A DNA stretch of 64,000 bases from Albidovulum sp. (GTDB lineage: Bacteria > Pseudomonadota > Alphaproteobacteria > Rhodobacterales > Rhodobacteraceae). Where the stretch lies: contig JAPPFL010000080.1 of assembly GCA_028823855.1 (NCBI GenBank), positions 1-64,000 on the forward strand, given 5' to 3'. Shown here piece after piece: positions 26,490-36,608 of the stretch. Under the pieces are notes generated by a model, which saw only the letters and a list, made by a program, of their open reading frames with translations, was not told where the DNA came from and made no database searches. A program made the position numbers and the translations under genes. The stretch's first letter is position 1. Each line of letters opens with the position of its first letter.

Positions 26490-27029
26490 ATGTTTGTAAG
26501 AACGGTCGACGCTCTGGATTCAATGCTCGAGGCATTGGCGAGGGTATTCCATGTCCTCGCCAACGCCTGCCTGCTTCTTATGCTATTCGGCACCGCGGCG
26601 ACGATCGTGCTCCGGCTGTTCGGCGTTTCGTTTTATTGGATTTGGCCGTGGTCCATGTTTTTTTTCGTATGGATGTCTTTCATCGGATTTTTTGTGATCT
26701 ACCGGCGGCGAAAGGATATCGCGGTCGATTACTTGGTTCAGAAGCTCGGCCACAGAGCGATGCGAGGGAGCCGGTTTTTCGTCAGTTGCCTCATCGTGTT
26801 CCTGATGGCCGTTATTCTGTATCAGATGCCTACGATATTCGACAGCCAAGTCGGACCCATCGACGGCGTCATAACTCCCTGGGGCGAATTGGAGCGCTTT
26901 ACCTTGTCGGTTCCGCTGGCCGTTTCCTGCGCCTTAATCCTGCTAAATTCCCTTGCCGACGCGATATTTACGCTTCTAGGCCGCCCCGAACCGGGACAGT
27001 TTGAAAGCGCTGATTCCGGGAGCGCTTGA
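26490..27029 (+). CDS. TRAP transporter small membrane subunit (DctQ family)
   Basis: A 179-residue protein with four transmembrane helices (for example NACLLLMLFGTAATIVLRLF and SRFFVSCLIVFLMAVILYQM) and the family motif YRRRKDIAVDYLVQKL between helices 2 and 3. It pairs with the large permease encoded downstream, whose start overlaps this gene by 29 bp. Confidence 0.88.
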   Translation: MFVRTVDALDSMLEALARVFHVLANACLLLMLFGTAATIVLRLFGVSFYWIWPWSMFFFVWMSFIGFFVIYRRRKDIAVDYLVQKLGHRAMRGSRFFVSCLIVFLMAVILYQMPTIFDSQVGPIDGVITPWGELERFTLSVPLAVSCALILLNSLADAIFTLLGRPEPGQFESADSGSA

Positions 27030-28320
27030 ATTGGCACTAGTTCTGTTCGCCGGGTTCATCGTCCTCATCCTTCTGCGCGTCCCGATTTCCATGGCGATCG
27101 GCGCCGCAGTGCTCGCCGCGTTCGCCGTTAGCGAATTTTCGGATGCTCTGTACGTAATTCCTCTTCAGATTCTCGAGGGCGTCAACAAGCCTTCGCTTGC
27201 CGCCGTTCCCTTCTTCATCATGGCCGGAAACCTGATGAACGCCGCGACAATGACGGATAGAATATTCAATTTCGCATCCGCGCTCGTCGGCCATTTCAAG
27301 GCTGGGTTGGCGCAAGTCAACGTGCTTTCCTCCATGATCTACGCGGGGGTATCGGGAGCGGCCGTCGCGGATGCCGCCGGTCTGGGCACAATAGAAATCA
27401 AGGCGATGAAGGAGCGCGGCTACCGGCCCGAATTCGCCGCGGCTGTAACAGTTTGCTCGTCGGTTGTCGGCCCTCTGATTCCGCCCTCGATAGGACTGGT
27501 CATCTACGCCTTTCTCGCCCAGCAATCGGTAGAGCGGATGTTTCTTGCCGGGTTCGTTCCCGGCGTGCTGGTAGGGCTGGCGCTGATGGCGTTCAATCGC
27601 GTTCTCGCTGTTCGCGAAGACTTCCCTACCCAGCCCAAAGCTACGCCCGCCGAAGTCGGATCGACGGCGGTCGATGGCTGCCTGGCGCTGGTCGCGCCCG
27701 CGATAATTCTCGGTTCCATTCTATTCGGCTTCGTAACGGCCACCGAAGCGGGCGTGCTCGCCTGCCTGTATTCAATCCTGCTCGGATTGATTTACAGGAC
27801 GCTGAATTGGACAAACTTTATCAAGGCCGTAACCGACACCATGGCGATGACCACGGTAATTATGATCATTATCGGATTTTCCATTGCCATGGGATGGCTG
27901 CTCGCGATCGAGCAGGTTCCGCAGAGGCTGGGCGAGTGGCTATTCGCATTCACTGAAAACCGGCACGTGTTCCTCGGCCTTCTGATGATATTTATACTGC
28001 TGATCGGCTGCGTCGTAGAAGGCGTTCCCGCGAAACTAATACTCGTGCCCATGCTTCTTCCGGTAATCGACGCCTACGGTATCGACAGGGTCCATTTCGG
28101 GATCATTCTCCAGCTCGGGCTTTTGATCGGCATAGCGACCCCGCCAATGGGAATCGGCCTCTATATAATGGTTGAAGTTGGTCGCGTTCCCTTTGAAAAA
28201 GTCACGGTCGCCGTTCTTCCGTTCCTTATTCCGCTGGTCGTGGTGTGGATATTGCTGACCTACATTCCGGAATTGACACTCTGGCTACCCAACCTGGTTC
28301 TTGGAACGGAAACATTTTAA
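27001..28320 (+). CDS. TRAP transporter large permease (DctM family)
   Basis: A 439-residue protein with about twelve helices. The DctM signatures NVLSSMIYAGVSGAAVADAA and CSSVVGPLIPPSIGLVIYAF are intact, as is LLIGIATPPMGIGLYIMVEV near the end. It drives sodium-coupled uptake with the binding protein and DctQ. The start is a TTG at 27001 within the dctQ gene, implying coupling. Transcription converges with the RraA-like gene 88 bp downstream. Confidence 0.93.
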   Translation: MKALIPGALELALVLFAGFIVLILLRVPISMAIGAAVLAAFAVSEFSDALYVIPLQILEGVNKPSLAAVPFFIMAGNLMNAATMTDRIFNFASALVGHFKAGLAQVNVLSSMIYAGVSGAAVADAAGLGTIEIKAMKERGYRPEFAAAVTVCSSVVGPLIPPSIGLVIYAFLAQQSVERMFLAGFVPGVLVGLALMAFNRVLAVREDFPTQPKATPAEVGSTAVDGCLALVAPAIILGSILFGFVTATEAGVLACLYSILLGLIYRTLNWTNFIKAVTDTMAMTTVIMIIIGFSIAMGWLLAIEQVPQRLGEWLFAFTENRHVFLGLLMIFILLIGCVVEGVPAKLILVPMLLPVIDAYGIDRVHFGIILQLGLLIGIATPPMGIGLYIMVEVGRVPFEKVTVAVLPFLIPLVVVWILLTYIPELTLWLPNLVLGTETF

Positions 28321-28408
28321 GATTCGGGTTCCGGCCGAATTTGCCCAGGAGCATTGCCGGCTGTCGGCCGCGTCGGTCGGCAGATCCGAAAATTATTTCG
28401 AGCCGGAC

Positions 28409-29068
28409 CTAATTTCCTTCGACAAGCTTGCTCGCGCCCGACAATTCGCCGAGTTTTGCACCCAGGCGGAGTTCAGCATGGAGCGCGGATTCGCGAACCT
28501 GATAGCCTAGCGCCCAGTTCACTTCAGATTCGACGTCATCCGGCGGAATAAAGAGCACGCCGCTCTCGTCCGCGATTACCGCATATCCAGGCAACACTGC
28601 CGCGCCGCCGCAAGACACCGGGACGTTCATGGCACCGGCGGTGCCGTGCAACCGCGTCGTTATCGGCGATACGCCGCGGCACCACAACGAAAGGCTGAAG
28701 TCGCGAATTTCCGACAGGTCCGTGCAGGGCCCGTCAAGTATGACGCCGCCGCATCCGCTCTCCTTGATTGCGCATGCGACTCCGCCGCCCAGGCATGCAT
28801 GCCTGGAATCGCCCAGCCGGTCTATCACGAGAACGTCGCCCTGCCGTAGAAACTGAACCGCATGGTGCAGAAGCGTAGAGTCCTGCGCCGGAATAGCCAG
28901 AGTAACGGCCGTTCCGGCGATATGCCGAGAACCGGAAGCCCACTCTATCTCCGGCCGTGCGAAACCGAGTATTCTCTTATGGCCTATAGTAGCCGTTTCG
29001 GCCCGTTCGCACTTGGCCAACAATTCCGGCCGGATTTGCTCCGGCATATCGTTCACTACGAATTTCAT
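28409..29068 (-). CDS. RraA-like aldolase/decarboxylase family protein
   Basis: A 219-residue protein of the RraA/HMG-aldolase fold. The active-site motif is RLGDSRHACLGGGVACAIKE followed by GVILDGPCTDLSEIRD, with the Arg-Asp metal/oxaloacetate site seen in 4-hydroxy-4-methyl-2-oxoglutarate aldolases, most of which also decarboxylate oxaloacetate. RNase E inhibition is not expected in such contexts. It is five bases downstream of the nitrilase-family gene, so they form an operon. The convergent TRAP system may supply the substrate. Confidence 0.82.
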   Translation of the reverse strand: MKFVVNDMPEQIRPELLAKCERAETATIGHKRILGFARPEIEWASGSRHIAGTAVTLAIPAQDSTLLHHAVQFLRQGDVLVIDRLGDSRHACLGGGVACAIKESGCGGVILDGPCTDLSEIRDFSLSLWCRGVSPITTRLHGTAGAMNVPVSCGGAAVLPGYAVIADESGVLFIPPDDVESEVNWALGYQVRESALHAELRLGAKLGELSGASKLVEGN

Positions 29069-29072
29069 GGGG

Positions 29073-29894
29073 TTAGCCCTTCAGGACGCGATGTTGATGA
29101 ACGGGCACGCTGCCGCGAACCTTGCCAAGGTAGCTTCGATCAATAGTCGACGTCGCGAACCCGGTTTTGTCGCTGACTTGCGCGGCGACATGGCCCCATG
29201 GATCAACGATCATGGAATGGCCCCAATTCGCTCGCCTTCCGTCCGGGGTTGGATAGGATCCCCACTGGCCGGCAGCTACGATATAAGTTTGCGTTTCGAT
29301 TGCGCGCGCGCGCAAAAGCGTTTCCCAGTGATCCTTTCCGGTCTGCATCGTAAACGCCGCCGGCACAACGATAACTTCGGCGCCTTGTTCAGCCAGCATC
29401 CGATAGAGTTCCCCGAAGCGGATATCGTAGCAAATGCTGCAACCCACCCGAAATCCGTGATCGTCAAACGTTTCGATTTCGGTCCCGCGGCCGACGACCG
29501 CCGATTCCCTGTATTCCCTACCGTCGGGAGCAGTAATGTCGAATAGATGGATTTTCCTGTATTTGGCGATCATCGCGCCGGACCCGTCGTATACGACGGA
29601 AGTATTGTAAATCAGGTCGCTGTCGTTCGCGCATTCGTAGAAGCTACCGCCGTGAACGGTTATGCCGTGCTCCACGGCCAGAGCGCGCAAGGTTTCGGAG
29701 GTCTCTCCGCCCGGAATCCTTTCCGCCGAAGCTCGCCGGTCATCTACGGAACCGCCGAGAAATGCCATCATTTCCGGAAACAACACGAGGTCGGGCCTGT
29801 CGGCTTGCACAGCTTCGGAACAAAGGCGCTGCGCTTCGGCAAGATTGAATGCCTTGTTCGTTTGCGAATTCATTTGGATTACGGTTACTTTCAC
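29073..29894 (-). CDS. Carbon-nitrogen hydrolase (nitrilase superfamily)
   Basis: A 273-residue enzyme with the Glu-Lys-Cys triad: Glu in LVLFPEMMAFL, Lys in AKYRKIHLFD and Cys in GCSICYDIRFGELYR. The sequence is nearest omega-amidase/Nit-type amidases (RKIHLFD with YDIRFPELY-like motif), which hydrolyse amides of dicarboxylates. The GTG at 29894 is chosen because GGAGG lies eight bases upstream. It is co-transcribed with the RraA-like gene; together they might turn an amide into a keto-acid pool, which is speculation. Confidence 0.85.
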   Translation of the reverse strand: MKVTVIQMNSQTNKAFNLAEAQRLCSEAVQADRPDLVLFPEMMAFLGGSVDDRRASAERIPGGETSETLRALAVEHGITVHGGSFYECANDSDLIYNTSVVYDGSGAMIAKYRKIHLFDITAPDGREYRESAVVGRGTEIETFDDHGFRVGCSICYDIRFGELYRMLAEQGAEVIVVPAAFTMQTGKDHWETLLRARAIETQTYIVAAGQWGSYPTPDGRRANWGHSMIVDPWGHVAAQVSDKTGFATSTIDRSYLGKVRGSVPVHQHRVLKG

Positions 29895-30428
29895 GATTCG
29901 GTCCTCCGTTGCGAAAAATATACGCCATTTCATGCCCGCGATTACTAGCGCGCCCGACATTTTGAAGAGCGGCCGAATGCTCCGGCCGCGCATCCGTCAT
30001 AGCGGATCGAATTCGCTCCTCGCCGCACGACCGAACGCGATAAAGACGGAGCTTTCGGATTTCAAGAATGATCGATCAATTCTTCGCGATGGAAGCGCGG
30101 CAGGCGAACGGAATCCCTGCCCAGGAACGCCTGTCCGCATTCGCATTCGATCGGCTTGAAGTTAAAATGCCTGGCTGTGCCGAAAGCCGCCGGAGATTCG
30201 ACCTACCGCTCGATATGAAAGCTAATTCGGCTATACCACATCGGTCCTGGCCTCTACGTGGTCTTGAGGCCTCGAAAGGGCCATCCCCATTGCGCGAAAC
30301 CGCATCGCGTTTAGCGCCTAGTTTGCTATTTCACGATACTTGAACGATATTCATCCTAAGCGAGAATATTCGCGGAACCAGCGGCAAGCTTCCTTTGCAA
30401 CTCGAAAATGCGCCAATGCTTTTAAAAC
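29895..30428. other. Gene-free 530-bp region upstream of engB
   Basis: It separates the divergent nitrilase-family gene and engB. No recognisable gene; promoters for both directions are expected here. Confidence 0.4.
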
Positions 30429-31079
30429 ATGAAACTTGAGATTCGTCCCACTCCCGAACCCAATGCCGTGGAATCGGAATTGGCCAGAAAGGCGTTTGCG
30501 AACGGCTGCGAGTTCGTAAAGGGAGTTGTCGACATCGGCGGCCTTCCGAAACCCGACCGCGTCGAGGTTTGCTTCGCAGGAAGGTCGAATTCCGGGAAAT
30601 CGTCGCTGATCAACGCTCTAGTTGGACGGAAAGGGCTGGCGCGGACTTCGGGCACGCCGGGACGTACGCAGGAAATCAACTATTTCGCTCTGGGCTCGAC
30701 CCATTATCTCGTGGACTTGCCGGGCTACGGATTCGCCAAGGCTCCTAGAGCCAAGGTCGAAAGATGGCAGACTTTGCTGCGTCGCTTCCTGCGAGGCCGG
30801 GCGACGCTCCGCAGGGCGTTCATTCTCGTCGATGCCAGGCACGGGCCCAAGCAAATCGACGAAGACATCATGTCATTGCTCGATGCCGCAGCTGTGCCGT
30901 TCCAAATCGTATTCACGAAATCCGACAAGATAAGCGCAAGGGACGGGGAATTGCTACTCGACTTGGCGGCTGAAGCCATACGCAGGCATCCTGCGGCATT
31001 TCCGGAATTCATCGCGACCTCATCCGTATCGCGCCAAGGCATCGAATCGCTCCGAGCAAGCATCGCTGCGCTGGCATGA
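30429..31079 (+). CDS. engB: Ribosome biogenesis GTPase EngB (YsxC/YihA)
   Basis: A 216-residue TRAFAC GTPase required for 50S assembly. G1 is GRSNSGKSS, G2 lies in RTSGTPGRTQ, G3 is DLPGYG, G4 is TKSDK and G5 is SVS near the C-terminus. Length and the KAPRAKVERWQTLLRRFLRG helix after G3 match EngB. In alphaproteobacteria it normally follows yidC; here a 5-kb transport/metabolism island lies between them. Confidence 0.95.
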   Translation: MKLEIRPTPEPNAVESELARKAFANGCEFVKGVVDIGGLPKPDRVEVCFAGRSNSGKSSLINALVGRKGLARTSGTPGRTQEINYFALGSTHYLVDLPGYGFAKAPRAKVERWQTLLRRFLRGRATLRRAFILVDARHGPKQIDEDIMSLLDAAAVPFQIVFTKSDKISARDGELLLDLAAEAIRRHPAAFPEFIATSSVSRQGIESLRASIAALA

Positions 31080-31347
31080 TATCTGGCCGTAAATCCCGGT
31101 TTCCTGAGCTCGTCCCGTGTTCCATTAAAACGCGCCTGCGCAAGACGAGCCCGCAACTCCGCAAAGGGCTCAGCGTTCGCCTATTCGTAGATTTGCCCAA
31201 GCCGGCCGGCGCGACTAGCTTCCGAGTAACCAGCGAAATGATGAAGAAATCGCCGGCTCCCAAATTGACCTTCGCATGTGCCTACACTATGCCACCGACA
31301 CCGGATTAGGCGTATCGGGTATCGCCAAACGGTCGCGGGCTTCGATA

Positions 31348-32247
31348 ATGAAACGGCGCAACATGAAAAATCGATCTTCCGTAAATCGAAATTGGGTCGC
31401 CTCGGCGCGAACGCTTTCCGAAGCCCTGCCCTACCTGCAGCGCTATGACAACGCGGTTGTCGTCATTAAGTTCGGAGGGCACGCAATGGTTGCCGAGGAC
31501 GCGCTCGACAGCTTCGCCCGGGACATCGTGCTCATGAAGCAGGTCGGGGTCAATCCCGTAATTGTCCACGGAGGGGGTCCCAAGATCAACGCCATGCTCG
31601 CCGAATTGGGAATTGTTTCGGATTTCATCGCAGGGAAGCGGGTTACTGACGAAAAAACCGTTGAAGTCGTCGAAATGGTACTGTCCGGATCAATCAACAA
31701 GAAAATCGTTCAGGCCATCAACAAGCAAGGCGGCAAAGCCGCCGGGATTTCGGGCAAGGACGGCCGGCTGATGATTTGCGGAAGAGACCAACCCGAATTG
31801 GGATTCGTGGGCGAACCCGAGGAAATAGATCCAGGAATTCTTCAAGCCCTGTTCGACAAGGGATTCATCCCGGTAGTCGCGCCATTGGGGTCGGGAAAAG
31901 GAGGCGAATCGCTTAACGTCAACGGCGATACGGCGGCCGGCGCGATTGCGACGGCCTTGAAAGCCGACAGACTCTTGTTGTTGACGGATGTGGAAGGCGT
32001 AAAGGACGATAGCGGCCAAGTCCTGACGCAGATCTCTCCGAATGAATTGAGGCAGCTAATCAAGTCCGGCGCGGTTGCCGGAGGAATGATTCCGAAAACG
32101 GAAACCGCAATGCGCGCCGTTGAAGGCGGCGTTCGGGCAGCGGTCATTCTCGACGGTAGAGTACCGAACGCGGTCCTGCTTGAACTGTTCACGAACCACG
32201 GCGCCGGCAGCCTGATTCGTTCTACTCCTCCCCGCCCCATTGTATAG
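31348..32247 (+). CDS. argB: Acetylglutamate kinase
   Basis: A 299-residue amino acid kinase phosphorylating N-acetylglutamate in arginine synthesis. [31 protein letters not shown], the [17 protein letters not shown] segment, [20 protein letters not shown] and LTDVEGV are all present. The N-terminal extension with an arginine-binding helix ([17 protein letters not shown]) suggests the hexameric, arginine-inhibited type. The start is uncertain: ATG 31348 or 31363, and neither has a strong upstream site. Confidence 0.94.
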   Translation: MKRRNMKNRSSVNRNWVASARTLSEALPYLQRYDNAVVVIKFGGHAMVAEDALDSFARDIVLMKQVGVNPVIVHGGGPKINAMLAELGIVSDFIAGKRVTDEKTVEVVEMVLSGSINKKIVQAINKQGGKAAGISGKDGRLMICGRDQPELGFVGEPEEIDPGILQALFDKGFIPVVAPLGSGKGGESLNVNGDTAAGAIATALKADRLLLLTDVEGVKDDSGQVLTQISPNELRQLIKSGAVAGGMIPKTETAMRAVEGGVRAAVILDGRVPNAVLLELFTNHGAGSLIRSTPPRPIV

Positions 32248-32261
32248 TTTGAGGCTTTCGC

Positions 32262-32918
32262 ATGAACTACGACGGCATCAACGCCCAAGCCGAGAAATGC
32301 TACTTGGAGATATTTGGCGCTTTCTATAGCGACGGCTGCGATTCCTGCCCGCAGGGTTCTAAGACCATGCTGATGCTCGGACCCAAGGAGCCTGGATTCT
32401 GGCCCCATGTCCGGACGCAGCCGGAATTCCGGGACGGCGGCGGGCATCCTCTCGACAGGTGGTCGAAAAGAACAATCGACAACCTCGCCGAAATGGCAGG
32501 CGGCTCTGCGCTATTTCCTTTCGGCGGACCGCCCTACCAACCGTTCTTTACCTGGGCGCTTCTAACCGGGCGGTGCTGGGAATCTCCGGTTCTATTTCTC
32601 GTCCACGACCGTTCGGGGCTGTTCGTGTCCTATCGAGGAGCGATTTCGCTTCCGAGGCGTATTGACCTGCCTTCTCCGCCCGAACGCAGCCCGTGCGAAG
32701 ACTGCGCCGAAAAGCCCTGCCTTTCAGCTTGCCCCGTCGGCGCCATGGGATCCAGCGAATTCGACGCGGAAAAATGCAAGGGACATATTCGAAGCGACCG
32801 CGGGCGACCGTGCCTCGATACCGGCTGCGAAGTGCGGCGCAGCTGTCCGGCCGGTCGCGGCTATGCGCGCAGCCCCGAGCAGTCCCGCTTTCACCAGCTC
32901 GCATTCCTTGCGAGGTAG
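32262..32918 (+). CDS. Ferredoxin-like protein with a cysteine-rich Fe-S region
   Basis: A 218-residue protein. The C-terminal part has a ferredoxin-like motif CEDCAEKPCLSACPVGAM and further cysteines (CKGH, CLDTGC, CEVRRSCP), enough for one or two clusters. The N-terminal two thirds resemble the cluster-binding proteins related to epoxyqueuosine reductase QueG without its corrinoid domain. It starts 14 bp after argB and is probably co-transcribed. Its partner and reaction are unknown. Confidence 0.7.
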   Translation: MNYDGINAQAEKCYLEIFGAFYSDGCDSCPQGSKTMLMLGPKEPGFWPHVRTQPEFRDGGGHPLDRWSKRTIDNLAEMAGGSALFPFGGPPYQPFFTWALLTGRCWESPVLFLVHDRSGLFVSYRGAISLPRRIDLPSPPERSPCEDCAEKPCLSACPVGAMGSSEFDAEKCKGHIRSDRGRPCLDTGCEVRRSCPAGRGYARSPEQSRFHQLAFLAR

Positions 32919-33304
32919 ACTGCTATGAGGCTAGGAGTCCGTACGAATATGAAGCCGGGTGATTTCAGGAGGTTGTCGTGCTCCGCGAGCGCTAAGGCAT
33001 GGCGTAGTCGGTGCCTTGGACGGAAACCGCGCGGCCGCCTTCCGCGGCAGCGGCAACGCCACGCAATTTACTGCTCAGATGCAGAATGGCTTTGGTAGAA
33101 ACCTTCGCGATGCGGCATCCAATCGCGGCCGTCAGCGCATTGCGGGTTATCGGGATGTCTTGAATGCGACGCAGTATATTGCGGCGATCAAGTGGCGGTC
33201 GGCTATGCCTCCAAAGTGGAATTTCCTGCTAATTGCGATGTTTCTGCGCTGATTCTACAAGCTGCGAGACCCAGGCTTGCACGACATTCTCAGCGATATT
33301 CTAG
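32919..33304. other. Gene-free segment left of the IS4-type element
   Basis: No gene recognised. The region ends at the left terminal repeat of the insertion sequence at 33305. Confidence 0.4.
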
Positions 33305-35407
33305 CCTGAATTCCCAACTGACGCGCTTCGCGTGACATTTTGATCTCCAATCGGACGGAAATTTCCCTTTCTTGCAGGGCTCAAAGCAAAAATAATTCAT
33401 TTATTATTGAATTTTAGCCAGTATTAATAACTATTGTTAAATAAGACTCCTCCCTGGACCTGCCGGGCGCTTGCGCAATTGCCGGGCTTCGCTTCGCGGG
33501 GAAAAGCGCCGCTTTCGAGCCGCTTTAACCGGAATCAGGCGGGAATCGGGACGCTTTTCCGGCCTGGGAAGCTTTCGGGGCTGCGTCCGGGATTTCATGT
33601 CCGTATAGTGATGATTGAAGGATAGCATTCAGATAAGGATGAAAAATCCCGCCGACAGATTCCTCAGCCCCGAAAACAGCACCCACAGGAAGTACGCGGC
33701 GCTCCGCGCCTGCTTCGTCGACGGGCTGCCGGTCGAGGAGGCCGCCCGGAGGTTCGGCTACGCGGCCGGGACGCTCCGCAACATCCGTACCGCCTTCCAG
33801 AGGAATCCAGAGGAGCCCTTCTTCCTGCCCGACCGCCGCGGAAGGCGCGCGCCGGAACCGGGGCCGGAGCCGAACCGGGAGGAGCGCGTCGTCGCGCTGC
33901 GCAGGGAGCGCGGCCTTTCGGCGGCGGAAATCGCGCGGGAACTCGCCGACGGGGAAGACATCCCCATCAGCGAAACCACCGCCGCCCGCATCCTCAAGGC
34001 CGCCGGGCTGCCCAAGCTGCGGCGGCGCAGCGCCGAGCAGCGGGCGCAGGCGCGCGCCCTGCCCGCCGCCGCAGCGGACCGCCGGGAACTCGATCTCGGG
34101 GCCCGGAAGCTCCGCACCCGGTTCGGAGGCCTGTTCCTCTTCGCGCACGACCTCGCGCGCCTCGACCTCGACGCCGTCCTCGCCGACCGCGCCATGCCGG
34201 GCAGCCGCATGATCCCGGCGGGCTGCGCGTTCCGCTCGCTGCTGGCGCTGAAGCTCTGGGGGATCGGCCGACCCCACAATGCCATGCCGGAAGTCCTCGA
34301 CGAGGGGATCGCGCTCTTCGCCGGCCGGAACGCCCCGCCAAAGCGCGCAACCCTGACGGAATACAGCTGCCGTGTCGACCCGCGCGCGCTTCCGCCGATG
34401 ATTGACCGCTGGCACGACCCCGTCCGCGGCCTCGGCGCCGACCTCGGAGGCGGCCGATCCTTCGACCTCGATTTCCACGCCATTCCCTATCACGGGGACG
34501 ACGCGCTGGCGGAGAAGCACTGCGTCCCGAAGCGCAGCCGCCGCCAGAAGGGCGTCCTCGCCTTCCTCGCCCGCGACGCCGACGCCCGCGTCTTCGCCTA
34601 CGCCGCCGCCCGGGTCCGGAAGAGCGAGCGGAACGACGAGATCCTGCGCTTTGCGGAGATCTGGCGAAGACGGACCGGGTCGCTGCCGGCGGAGCTGGTC
34701 TTCGACAGCCGCCTCGCAACCTACGCGCGCCTGGCGCGTCTCCAGGCCATGGGCGTCTCCTTCATCACGCTACGCCGGCGCACCTCGAATATGATCTCCG
34801 AACTGATGTCCGCGCCCCGGGAGGCGTGGCGCACCGTGCGGCTCAGCAACGTCGGACGCGCCTGCAGGACCCCGCGCGCGCTGGAGCGGACGGTCCGGCT
34901 CAAGGACTATCCGGGCGAAATCCGCCAGATCGCCGTCGCCGATCTCGGCCACGAGAAGCCGACCCTGCTGCTGACGAACCGGACGGCGACTCCCGCGGGC
35001 CGCCTCGTCGACCGCTACGCGCGGCGCATGATCATCGAGAACGCCATCGACTTCTTCCATATGGACGCGCTCTCCGCCGCAGTGCCGATGAAGGCGGACG
35101 TCGACATCTAGCTGACGCTGATGGCGAGCGCGCTCTACCGCGTCCTCGGCATCCGCGCCGGCGGCGGCATGGAGGTCGCAAAAGCCCGCGCGATCTTCCG
35201 CAGCCCGGTCGGCGCCAGCGCCGGAATCGAGATCGCCGACGGCGAAATCGTCGTCAGCATCGGCAGGAGAGCCTTCAACCCGCTCCTGATCGCCGCCGGA
35301 TACGGCGAGATCCGCGAGCCGATCCCGTGGCTCGGCGGAAAGACGCTGAGGATCCGCTTCCTCTGACCCGGAACATTCACATGTTTCAAGTCGGTTGGGA
35401 ATTCAGG
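33305..35407. mobile_element. IS4-superfamily insertion sequence with visible terminal repeats
   Basis: Positions 33305-33322 (CCTGAATTCCCAACTGAC) and the complement of 35390-35407 match at 17 of 18 bases, giving terminal inverted repeats about 2.1 kb apart. They enclose one transposase gene. The bases outside are CTAG on the left and TTAG on the right; if these are a 4-bp target duplication, one copy has mutated. The left 310 bp before the gene are AT-rich in part, unlike the very GC-rich gene. Confidence 0.7.
33639..35366 (+). pseudogene. IS4-superfamily (DDE_Tnp_1-like) transposase with an in-frame TAG
   Basis: The N-terminal helix-turn-helix domain (AALRACFVDGLPVEEAARRF, SAAEIARELADGEDIPISET) precedes a DDE domain. 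Acidic residues lie in SFDLDFHAIPYHGDD and ELVFDSRLATYARL, and the block YARRMIIENAIDFF resembles the IS4 YREK region. At 35109-35111 the codon after ADVDI is TAG. The same frame continues with LTLMASALYRVLGIRAGGGM to a proper end at 35366. Homologues would be expected to have CAG or a similar sense codon there, so one C-to-T change seems to have truncated the last 85 residues. Codon use is extremely GC-rich compared with neighbours. Confidence 0.8.
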
Positions 35408-35637
35408 TTAGCGTAGGATTTCGCCACCTCCCGCAAACGACCCCCGGCAGTTCGTAGGACGCCGGCATCCGCCAAGTGTCCGCGCCCGCATCGCATTGAC
35501 AATGTTCGGCTTTGACTGGTCTGCTCCGGAACCGGGATAGACTGTTCAAACACTCCCCTCGCGGGACTTCCTGTACCCATGCCGGGTCAGGGCCATTCAA
35601 GGGATCGCATGGCCTGGAAGATGGCGGTATGCGAATG

Positions 35638-36123
35638 TCATTCGAGGGATTCCACGGGGATTTCACTTGCCCCGATATGCATCAGCTTGCCGGCACCGGC
35701 CTGCCAATATGCAGTGAACAGACAATTCTCGGCGTTTACATTGTCGTTGCATCCGTTGGCCCCTGTAAACCAGCCGATGGCAGCAACGTCGTCATGATCC
35801 TGACCCGTGCCCTTCAGGGGGAAAGGTCTTGAGCCGAACAGTTCATACACCCTCTGGTCGATAATGATGTACGAAGTGCAGCCGCCGCTCCCGCAGGCAC
35901 CAGAGCAGTTGATGTGCAGAATTTCGGCTGTCATGCCGCCTTCGAGATCAATGGTATAGTAATTGCCCACATCCTCCCCGGTGCACCACGAAAGTTTGTC
36001 TTGCAGGATCCGGACTGCAAGCTTGCTCATTGAATCCGGGAAAGCGGCCTTGACGGAAAACACGAAAAGAAGGACCGCCACACCGCACAGGGCAAAGCCA
36101 TTTCTTCCTGCAAGCGATTTCAA
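35638..36123 (-). CDS. Secreted cysteine-containing protein of unknown function
   Basis: About 161 residues from a TTG at 36123 with GGGAG eight bases upstream. The signal peptide is NGFALCGVAVLLFVFSVKAA. The mature part has cysteines in SWCTGED, INCSGACGSGGCTSY and GCNDNVNAENCLF and is acidic, consistent with a disulfide-bonded periplasmic protein. The phrase CSGACGSGGCTSYIIID resembles small alphaproteobacterial secreted proteins, but I cannot name a family. It stands between the IS4-type element and the ABC operon. Confidence 0.6.
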   Translation of the reverse strand: MKSLAGRNGFALCGVAVLLFVFSVKAAFPDSMSKLAVRILQDKLSWCTGEDVGNYYTIDLEGGMTAEILHINCSGACGSGGCTSYIIIDQRVYELFGSRPFPLKGTGQDHDDVAAIGWFTGANGCNDNVNAENCLFTAYWQAGAGKLMHIGASEIPVESLE

Positions 36124-36608
36124 TTGGTGTCTCCCTGTCCAGATCATGCCGATGGTGGAGACGGACATATATGCAAGTCCCGGCACCTGCAATCAGTCCA
36201 TTCGGCCCACACGGACTGAAATCGCATATAGTGTGCAGCGGCAATGTGGGATAACAGCAGATGCCCGTGCGGGTGCGAAGGGCTTGACCAGAAACTACGG
36301 GTTTACATTTAGCGTGAAATGGACGGACAGGAAAAGTTGATGTCCGTTGGAGCGACGCCTGAGCCACAAATTCCGCGTCAGTCGAAGCCCGGAGCGAGCC
36401 TAACGTAGTGCGCTTCGCATCGCCGACACGCGTAACCGCTGGCACCCCGTGAGTGCTCCGCAGCTAGCAAAGCGCCGCAGCTATTGTCGGCGGCCGCGAC
36501 AACGCCCATCCGAACGACGTCGAGACAATCGAAGAAATCTTGCGCTCGCGGGGGCGGGAGCACGCACCCACTGGTGCGCAAAACGGTGCTAGCCTGCATT
36601 TCAACCGA
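36124..36608. other. Gene-free 485-bp segment
   Basis: No recognisable gene. It lies downstream of the long minus-strand ABC/B6 gene run. I do not see a clear terminator hairpin. Confidence 0.4.

Noticed and set aside
33525-34520. Long minus-strand open frames over the IS4-type transposase.
   Set aside because: They are mirror frames caused by the very GC-rich codon use of the plus-strand gene and have no family pattern.
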